The translations under genes and the position numbers were made by a program. A stretch of 11,070 nucleotides of DNA. Origin: Nanobdellota archaeon. GTDB taxonomy: Archaea; Nanobdellota; Nanobdellia; Pacearchaeales; GW2011-AR1. How positions within the stretch are numbered: the stretch's first letter is position 1; each line of letters starts with the position of its first letter. Of the stretch, positions 6,048 through 10,535 are shown one piece after another. The DNA is taken from positions 1 to 11,070 of the forward strand of contig JAUYHR010000061.1 of assembly GCA_030689875.1 (NCBI GenBank), given 5' to 3'. Under the pieces are notes generated by a model that had not been told where the DNA came from, ran no database searches, and was given only the letters and a program-made list of their open reading frames with translations.

Positions 6048-6275
6048 TTAACAGCCTCCGACCATTCCAGAACTGCTTGATGCGCTTGTTGTTCCAGCTC
6101 CTGTTGGAATTGTTCCATGCATTTCATAATTCATTATCTCGTCTGCTGTCCAACCAGTTGTATCAATTGCAGATCCCGTACTATTTGTAGCACCGCTTCC
6201 TGCTTGAAATACTAAAAAAAGTGCCACTAAAAATAATGCTCCAATAACAATCCACATTATTATTTTTTTATTCAT
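6048..6275 (-). CDS. 75-residue membrane-anchored protein ending GMVGGC (long paralog)
   Basis: 75 residues from the ATG at 6275, preceded by GGAGGG inside the end of the upstream gene. It starts MNKKIIMWIVIGALFLVALF, one membrane helix, then a Gly/Ser/Thr-rich linker, a conserved-looking block GWTADEIMNYEMHGTIP (about 41-57) and the C-terminus SSSGMVGGC. The block recalls a short motif (ADE-x-MNYE-x-HG-x-IP) I have seen in small archaeal and CPR proteins without a function. Met, His and Cys in the outside part could bind copper. The short paralog at 5732-5899 has the same ends but not this block. A GTG at 6290 could add five residues but overlaps the upstream gene. Function unknown; co-expressed with CuA and DUF411 proteins. 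Confidence 0.85.
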   Translation of the reverse strand: MNKKIIMWIVIGALFLVALFLVFQAGSGATNSTGSAIDTTGWTADEIMNYEMHGTIPTGAGTTSASSSSGMVGGC

Positions 6276-6280
6276 TTTAA
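6250..6280. repeat. 31-bp direct repeat, copy 2
   Basis: Second copy of the 31-bp identity with 5874-5904, spanning the start of the 75-residue gene. The 3' ends of the two genes are also similar, separated in the long copy by the TADEIMNYEMHG-coding segment. Confidence 0.9.
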
Positions 6281-6283
6281 TAA

Positions 6284-6955
6284 TTAACACCCTCCGACCA
6301 TTCCGCCGTCAGATGAAACTTGTCCCTGTTCTGCCCCTCTATATAAATTGCTTGCAAGATTTACATAATCTGTAGAATCTATTCCATTTGCTTCAAGAAC
6401 TTTTGCTTTTGTTTCATGAATTCCGGGAAAAAATAAAACTTTCCATTTTCCTAATTCAGATAATATTTCATAGTCGGACATTTCAGGATTATTAATAAGA
6501 AGGTATTTAGCCAATCCCCTAAAGGCATAACTATGCGCGCATCCGCAGGCAGCCTCACCATTTGGAAAAATTATTGCATCAGCGCCGCAGCAATACTCGC
6601 AACTTATTGCGCTTCCTATCTTAATATATCTCGCCATTTGTTCGCTGTTCAGCTCTTCGCCTTCATATGCGCTTAATTTTTGAATTGTTGCGTCAGCAAG
6701 TTTTGGATTGCTTGCAGAAATATCATCATAGCTGACTCCTAATGTCTGCCCATAAACTGCAGGAACTCCTGTAGGAATTATATCTGAACTTAAAACACTT
6801 GCTCCGGTAATTCCAGCATCAGTAATATCTGCTCCCGAGTTTCCATAAATTTTGCCTGCAGCAAAAACTATAATTAATGCTAACACTGCAACTATTCCTA
6901 TCTGAATATAAAATTCAGTATCAGTTTTTTTTATTTGTTGATTTACTCTCTCCAT
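6284..6955 (-). CDS. Membrane-anchored Cys-rich surface protein ending GMVGGC
   Basis: 223 residues, first gene of the second operon. Residues 16-35 are a membrane anchor. The outside part has a Gly/Ser/Ile-rich linker (36-62), then a folded domain: GVPAVYG, LGVSYDDIS (72-80), LADATIQKL (86-94), RYIKIGSAISCEYCCGA (109-125; C119, C122, C123), NGEAACGCAHSYAFRGLAKYL (132-152; C137, C139, H141), then SDYEILSELGKWKVLFFPG. This C-x2-CC ... C-x-C-x-H domain resembles uncharacterised proteins I recall from archaea and CPR bacteria; no named domain. The ligands suggest metal or persulfide binding outside the cell. The last residues are SSDGGMVGGC, the same tag as the two small proteins downstream. The ATG is 25 bp from the TATA element, 44.5 bp from an operator centre. 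Confidence 0.85.
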   Translation of the reverse strand: MERVNQQIKKTDTEFYIQIGIVAVLALIIVFAAGKIYGNSGADITDAGITGASVLSSDIIPTGVPAVYGQTLGVSYDDISASNPKLADATIQKLSAYEGEELNSEQMARYIKIGSAISCEYCCGADAIIFPNGEAACGCAHSYAFRGLAKYLLINNPEMSDYEILSELGKWKVLFFPGIHETKAKVLEANGIDSTDYVNLASNLYRGAEQGQVSSDGGMVGGC

Positions 6956-6975
6956 AATTTTTCAAAGAATTAATC

Positions 6976-6984
6976 TTTTATAAA
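6976..6984 (-). promoter_or_regulatory. TATA element for the seven-gene operon (leaderless)
   Basis: Minus-strand TTTATAAAA, centred about 25 bp from the A of the ATG at 6955, implying a leaderless transcript like that of the other operon. It lies 8 bp downstream (in the direction of transcription) of the operator at 6993-7006. Confidence 0.6.
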
Positions 6985-6992
6985 TGCTTCTG

Positions 6993-7006
6993 TGAAACTA
7001 GTTTCA
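6993..7006. promoter_or_regulatory. Palindromic operator, copy 2 (TGAAACTAGTTTCA)
   Basis: Perfect 14-bp palindrome, identical to that at 4553-4566 including both neighbouring bases. Centre 44.5 bp from the A of the ATG at 6955, the same spacing as copy 1. It lies in the divergent control region between the seven-gene operon and the regulator gene. Confidence 0.8.
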
Positions 7007-7040
7007 GTTGAGAAAATAGAAAGGGATATAAACTCTTCCA

Positions 7041-7054
7041 TGAAACTAATTTCA
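7041..7054. promoter_or_regulatory. Palindromic operator, copy 3 (TGAAACTAATTTCA, one base off)
   Basis: Same 14-mer with a single change in the centre (TAAT for TAGT), 48 bp from copy 2. It lies 16 bp upstream of the likely TATA of the regulator gene and 51.5 bp (centre) from its ATG at 7099. A second TATA-like ATATAAAC at 7026-7033 would instead place the site over a start point and give repression; I cannot decide between them. It suggests autoregulation. Confidence 0.7.
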
Positions 7055-7070
7055 GTAAAAACAGCAAAGT

Positions 7071-7079
7071 TATTAAATA
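7071..7079 (+). promoter_or_regulatory. Probable TATA element for the regulator gene
   Basis: TATTAAATA centred 24 bp upstream of the ATG at 7099, matching the leaderless geometry of the other promoters here. The competing element is ATATAAAC at 7026-7033, which would give a leader of about 44 bases. Confidence 0.45.
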
Positions 7080-7098
7080 AGAATTGCAAAATAAAGAT

Positions 7099-7584
7099 AT
7101 GGAAAATAAATATGTCGGTTCTTTGCTCATTATAATTTCTATATTAATAGTTATTATTATATTTCTATTTAATTCGGTTGTAAAAGAAATAGATGCATCT
7201 TCTTGTTCAATGGAAAGAGCTATCTGTCCTATGTACAAAGCTACAAATAAACAAACATTTTTATCTTTAGGAATTGTTGGCTTGCTTATTATTGTCGGAT
7301 TTATTTTAATATTTTCAAAACCGCAGGAAAAAATAATAATTAAAACAAAAACAATAGAAAAGAAATCTGCTAAAAAAGAAATTAACACTCAGGATTTAAA
7401 GCCGGAAGAAAAAAAAATATTGGAATTAATTCAAAAGAACAAGGCAATATTTCAGGCAGAGGTAATTGAAAAAACTAAATACGGAAAAGCAAAAGTAACG
7501 CGCATTTTAGATAGATTAGAGGGAAAAGGTTTTGTTGAGAGGAAACGACGCGGTATGACTAATGTGGTTGTGCTGAGGGAATGA
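7099..7584 (+). CDS. Membrane-anchored winged-helix regulator with Cys/Met sensor loop
   Basis: 161 residues from the ATG at 7099 (a TTG at 7084 is in frame but would be off the predicted transcript). Two membrane helices (about 7-26 and 54-72) enclose a 27-residue outside loop with SCSMERAICPMY, that is C36, M38, C43 and M45. A charged linker (73-98) leads to a winged helix at 100-161: LKPEEKKILELIQKN, then AEVIEKTKYGKAKVTRILDRL as the recognition region and GFVERKRRGMTNVVVL as the wing. The layout matches archaeal membrane-associated wHTH proteins of the COG2512 type. The Cys/Met loop is well suited to sense Cu(I) or another thiophilic ligand at the cell surface. Divergent from the seven-gene operon and flanked by the palindromic sites, so it is the obvious candidate for their cognate regulator. 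Confidence 0.85.
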   Translation: MENKYVGSLLIIISILIVIIIFLFNSVVKEIDASSCSMERAICPMYKATNKQTFLSLGIVGLLIIVGFILIFSKPQEKIIIKTKTIEKKSAKKEINTQDLKPEEKKILELIQKNKAIFQAEVIEKTKYGKAKVTRILDRLEGKGFVERKRRGMTNVVVLRE

Positions 7585-7590
7585 ATTTAC

Positions 7591-7598
7591 TTATAAAA
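7591..7598 (+). promoter_or_regulatory. TATA element for elp3
   Basis: TTATAAAA in the 46-bp gap after the regulator stop; start point expected near 7620, about 10 bases before the elp3 ATG. It separates the translation-related genes from the regulon. Confidence 0.5.
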
Positions 7599-7630
7599 CA
7601 ATTTAAAACTCTTTTCTAATAATTATTAAC

Positions 7631-9007
7631 ATGTCAACTAAAAATAAAATTGAACTCGGGATTGGAATAAAAAAACCAGTTAGAAGCATTTCTGGGGTAA
7701 CTCCTTTAACAGTTGTTCTTGCTCCAAGAAAATGCAACCACGGAACTTGTATTTATTGTCCGGGAGGAGAGAGTGTCCCTCAAAGTTATACAGATAAAAG
7801 TCCTGCAATCATGCGCGCAATGAAATTAAAATACGAACCTTATGAACAGGTAAAAGTTCGGCTAAATGTTTTGAAATTAATGAAACATCCAACTGACAAA
7901 ATTGAAATAATAATTCTCGGAGGAACTTTTCTGCAATATCCAAGAAAATATAAATATAATTTCATAAAAAAAATTTTTGACGCTTTAAACGGCAAATCTT
8001 CAAAAGATTTGCAAGAAGCAAAAAAAATAAATGAAACTGCAGAGCACAGATGTGTTGCAATGTGCATTGAGAACCGCCCTGATAATTGCACTGATAAAGA
8101 CATCAAAGAAATGCTTGAATTTGGAGCTACAAGAGTTGAAATTGGAGTTCAGATGCCCGACGACAAAATTTATAAAAAAACAAATCGGGGGCATACTATT
8201 CAGGATGTAGTTGAAGCAACTGAAAGATTAAAAAATGCAGGATTTAAATTGGGCTATCACATAATGCCCGGCTTGCCCGGAAGCGACAAAGAAAAGGATT
8301 TAAGATTATTTAAAAAAATTTTTCAGGACGAAAAATTTCGTCCAGACCAGCTGAAAATTTATCCGTGCCAGATTATCAAAGACTCTCCGTTGGCAAAAAC
8401 CTATAAATTAATTGGATACACGCCGTATAATGAAAAAGAAACAAAAGAAATTTTAATAAAAATGATGAAAATAATCCCAGATTATTGCAGAGTTATGAGA
8501 ATGATGAGAGAATTTCCAAAAGAAAAATTAATTGAAGGAACTGAAAAATTAGATTTAAGAAAAGATATTGAAGAAGAATTTAGAAATAAAGGATTAAAAA
8601 TCAGAGAAATAAGAATGAGGGAGATTGGATTTAATAAAAAAAATTTAAATTTTGATGTCAAAATAAAAATAATTGAATATCCAGCTTCTAATGGAAAAGA
8701 ATATTTTTTGGAATTTACAAACAAAGAAGATATTTTATTTGGATTATTGAGATTAAGAATTTTTAATAAAACAGCAATAATTCGCGAACTTCATATATAT
8801 GGGCAGGCATTAAATCTTGGAGAAGAAGGAGCTGAATCACAGCACATTGGACTTGGAAAAAGATTAATGAAAAAAGCAGAAGAAATTGTTAAAAAAAATA
8901 AATGTAAAGAAATAAAAGTAATTTCCGGCGTCGGCGTCAGGAAATATTATAAAAAACTTGGATATAAATTAGATGATGAAGGCGTTTATATGGTAAAAGA
9001 CTTATGA
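7631..9007 (+). CDS. elp3: Elp3: tRNA U34 carboxymethyltransferase (radical SAM/KAT)
   Basis: 458 residues. Elp3 starts the cm5U modification of tRNA wobble uridine, using SAM, a 4Fe-4S cluster and acetyl-CoA. Visible parts: VTPLTVVLAPRKC-NHGTCIYCPGG with C35-x4-C40-x2-C43 for the cluster; the radical SAM core with ILGGTF, RVEIGVQ, GYHIMPGLPGS and LKIYPC; and a C-terminal acetyltransferase domain (about 365-458) with IRELHIYG, QHIGLGKRLM and VISGVGVRKYYKKLGY. It is shorter than the usual 510-550 residues of archaeal Elp3: the N-terminal basic region is absent, and the C-x-C-x2-C of the linker before REVG is replaced by KIREIRMREIG, so the zinc site appears lost. Its stop overlaps the next gene (ATGA). 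Identification is secure; the N-terminal loss may be normal in reduced archaea. Confidence 0.95.
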   Translation: MSTKNKIELGIGIKKPVRSISGVTPLTVVLAPRKCNHGTCIYCPGGESVPQSYTDKSPAIMRAMKLKYEPYEQVKVRLNVLKLMKHPTDKIEIIILGGTFLQYPRKYKYNFIKKIFDALNGKSSKDLQEAKKINETAEHRCVAMCIENRPDNCTDKDIKEMLEFGATRVEIGVQMPDDKIYKKTNRGHTIQDVVEATERLKNAGFKLGYHIMPGLPGSDKEKDLRLFKKIFQDEKFRPDQLKIYPCQIIKDSPLAKTYKLIGYTPYNEKETKEILIKMMKIIPDYCRVMRMMREFPKEKLIEGTEKLDLRKDIEEEFRNKGLKIREIRMREIGFNKKNLNFDVKIKIIEYPASNGKEYFLEFTNKEDILFGLLRLRIFNKTAIIRELHIYGQALNLGEEGAESQHIGLGKRLMKKAEEIVKKNKCKEIKVISGVGVRKYYKKLGYKLDDEGVYMVKDL

Positions 9008-9465
9008 AAAAAACAAATTTAAATAATTTGCCTTGGTGGAAAAACGATTATGAAAGTAATAAACGAATGAATTGCGATTTTTTTGAATACTTGAATAATC
9101 AAGAGTTTTTAGAAAGATTAAATGAATTTCCTTTAACAAAAGATTTGACAATTTCTTTTTTAGATGAACGTGTTACCAGCATAAGCCTTGTTAAAATATC
9201 TGATTTGAGGTTTAAAGGAAAAATATATCTCCCTTCTCATCTTAATTTTGAAATTATAATTAATTCAAATAATCCTTTAAAAGAAAAAGCATCCACTTTA
9301 ATACATGAATGCATTCATGGAATTTACAGGGTTGTTGGAAATGGCGACGATTCAATAATAGAAAAAATATTATGCGAATATGAATCAAAGTTTTATAATA
9401 AAAATAAAGAATTTTCAATGAACCTATTTAAAGAGTATATTTTGAAAAAAACATTTAAATCTTAA
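9004..9465 (+). CDS. Predicted HExxH zinc metallopeptidase-like protein
   Basis: 153 residues. The core is a helix STLIHECIHGIYRVVG (98-112) with H101-E102-x2-H105, the zincin motif, followed by GDDSIIEKILCEYESKFY (114-131), where E120, E125 or E127 can be the third zinc ligand. Upstream strands (YLPSHLNFEIIIN) precede the helix as in small SprT- or ImmA-like minigluzincins, but I see no specific family. Trp-rich N-terminus (LPWWKNDYES), no signal peptide or membrane helix, so cytoplasmic. The ATG lies within the elp3 stop (ATGA overlap), so it is translated with Elp3; a functional link is not obvious. The 3' end overlaps the convergent GTPase gene by 11 bp. Active peptidase is a reasonable guess, substrate unknown. 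Confidence 0.8.
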   Translation: MKKTNLNNLPWWKNDYESNKRMNCDFFEYLNNQEFLERLNEFPLTKDLTISFLDERVTSISLVKISDLRFKGKIYLPSHLNFEIIINSNNPLKEKASTLIHECIHGIYRVVGNGDDSIIEKILCEYESKFYNKNKEFSMNLFKEYILKKTFKS

Positions 9466-10279
9466 TCTCCCCAGTCTGCCAATCCCTTAAAATATATTTT
9501 GCTGTTCTATCTTCATCAACAAGCCCGCCTTTTTTTAAAAATCCTTTTTTTCTTCCAAGCTCTTCCATTAAAATTTCTGAATCTCCGTTTGCCTGAATAT
9601 TATAAAATTTTTCTAAAACATTTGGATAAGCGCTGATTAATTTCGCGACTACAATCTCCGGCTCTTTTACCTGGCTGAATGAACGCCCTCCAGCAATTGT
9701 CTGCTTTGAAATTTTTTCTTTTTCAGTATGCGAATATTGTTTTTCAGGGATTACTCCTGGGCTGTCAAGTATAAGAATATTTTCATCTAACCTTAATTTT
9801 TGAATGCCTTTTGTAAATCCAGCTTCTGAGCCGACTCCTGCTGAACTTTTCCCGATTAATAAATTTATCAAAGAACTTTTGCCCGTATTTGGATAGCCGA
9901 TTATTCCGACAATAATTTTTTCTCCAAAACTTTTCTTAATTTTCTTAGATAAAATTTTTATTAAATCTCTTAATTTTTTTATATCTCTCCTTTCTTTGCA
10001 TGACACTAAAATGCTATAATCTAAATTAATTTTCTTCTTTTTTTCTAGCAAAAGGTCTGATTTATTTAAAACATATATTAATTTTTTATTTTGTTCTTTT
10101 ATTTGCTCTTCAATTTCAGGGTTTCTGGTTTCCTCAATAAATCTCGCATCAAGAACTTCCAAAATTATATCTGAATCCTGAATGATTTTTAGAATAAGCA
10201 TAGGGTACTTTCCCCGCTGTTTTCGCATATTTTCAGTATTCCTTGTTCTTCTTGAAGAAAAGCTGTATCTGACTCTCAT
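9455..10279 (-). CDS. Circularly permuted ribosome-assembly GTPase (YlqF/MJ1464 type)
   Basis: 274 residues with GTPase motifs in permuted order: G4 NKSD (72-75), a G5-like SCKE (93-96), then G1 GYPNTGKSS (128-136), G2 Thr (GFTKG, T156) and G3 DSPG (172-175). The N-terminus is basic (RVRYSFSSRRTRN) and is followed by DSDIILEVLDARFIEETRNPEIEEQI, the usual start of this family. After G3 comes a helical C-terminal domain (about 195-274) with EIVVAKLI and GGLVDEDRTAKYILRDWQTG, as in YlqF/RbgA, Mtg1 and archaeal MJ1464. These proteins bind and help assemble the large ribosomal subunit. A TATA element is centred about 26 bp upstream of the ATG at 10279, so the mRNA should be leaderless. Convergent with the HExxH gene. 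Confidence 0.92.
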   Translation of the reverse strand: MRVRYSFSSRRTRNTENMRKQRGKYPMLILKIIQDSDIILEVLDARFIEETRNPEIEEQIKEQNKKLIYVLNKSDLLLEKKKKINLDYSILVSCKERRDIKKLRDLIKILSKKIKKSFGEKIIVGIIGYPNTGKSSLINLLIGKSSAGVGSEAGFTKGIQKLRLDENILILDSPGVIPEKQYSHTEKEKISKQTIAGGRSFSQVKEPEIVVAKLISAYPNVLEKFYNIQANGDSEILMEELGRKKGFLKKGGLVDEDRTAKYILRDWQTGEIKI

Positions 10280-10300
10280 ATATTTATAACAATATAAACA

Positions 10301-10309
10301 CTTATATAG
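10301..10309 (-). promoter_or_regulatory. TATA element for the GTPase gene (leaderless)
   Basis: Minus-strand CTATATAAG with AAAAACC ahead as BRE, centred about 26 bp from the A of the ATG at 10279. Further upstream, 10330-10345 holds an imperfect inverted repeat ACCCTCA-TT-TGAGAGT that could be an operator. Confidence 0.55.
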
Positions 10310-10390
10310 GTTTTTTCTTTAATTTTTCAACCCTCATTTGAGAGTGTAATATTTCTAAAGATTTATAAAAAAGATTTTTATTAAATTAAT

Positions 10391-10422
10391 ATGCCCCTAC
10401 TCGGCACCACGCTCAGTATAGG
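10391..10422. other. GC-rich island of unknown nature in the 177-bp gap
   Basis: The gap 10280-10456 between the GTPase start and the tRNA holds no ORF that looks real. Within it, about 30 bp (ATGCCCCTACTCGGCACCAC, then GCTCAGTATAGG) are far richer in G+C than the surroundings. Read on the minus strand it contains CCGAGTAGGGGCAT, close to the 3' end of the nearby tRNA (CCGAGTGGGGCTAT, positions 10517-10530) with one extra A. A TATA-like TTTATAAAA near 10362-10370 would start a plus-strand transcript at about 10391. In AT-rich archaea such islands often mark small RNAs, but I find no C/D or H/ACA boxes, so the nature stays open. Confidence 0.35.
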
Positions 10423-10433
10423 TTTTAAAATAT
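10423..10433 (+). promoter_or_regulatory. TATA element for tRNA-Gln
   Basis: TTTTAAAATAT in the AT-rich stretch 24-34 bp before the mature tRNA start, a typical archaeal tRNA promoter position. Confidence 0.5.
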
Positions 10434-10456
10434 GTAAAAGTTAGCTTCCGCGTAAT

Positions 10457-10528
10457 GCCCCGATAGTTCAGTGGTCAAGTATACTGCCCTCTGAAGGCGG
10501 TGACCTCGGTTCGAATCCGAGTGGGGCT
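10457..10528 (+). tRNA. tRNA-Gln (anticodon CUG)
   Basis: 72 nt fold into a cloverleaf: anticodon stem CTGCC/GGCGG (10484-10488 with 10496-10500) around the loop CTCTGAA, anticodon CTG at 10491-10493; variable TGAC; T stem CTCGG/CCGAG with loop TTCGAAT; D loop AGTGGTCAA. The overall layout (AGTGGTCAA, CTCTG, TGAC, TTCGAAT) matches archaeal tRNA-Gln. The acceptor stem is unusual: GCCCC pairs with GGGGC, the next pair is G-T, and the seventh 5' base A has no partner; the D stem GTTC/GTAT has a T-T mismatch. If the 5' end is taken one base earlier, a T1-T72 mismatch results. CCA is not encoded. It converges with the DNA glycosylase gene 7 bp downstream. Confidence 0.88.
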
Positions 10529-10529
10529 A

Positions 10530-10534
10530 TTTTT
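10530..10534 (+). terminator. T-run after tRNA-Gln
   Basis: Five T residues directly after the tRNA 3' end, in front of the convergent gene. Archaeal RNA polymerase terminates at such runs; the run is short, so this is tentative. Confidence 0.4.
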
Positions 10535-10535
10535 A

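Noticed and set aside
6047..6127. N-terminal extension of the CC/His-rich 43-residue protein to 6127
   Set aside because: It would run inside the 75-residue gene in another frame; the ATG at 6046 has a GGAGG sequence and follows that gene's stop by one base.
6978..7388. 136-codon open frame on the minus strand across the regulator gene and its promoter
   Set aside because: It is antisense to the regulator, covers the operators, and its translation shows no domain, while the plus-strand frame has clear membrane helices and a winged helix.
7840..8106. Minus-strand open frames within elp3 (also 8000-8194 and 8482-8724)
   Set aside because: They are antisense to strongly conserved radical SAM coding sequence, with low-complexity Phe/Ser-rich translations.
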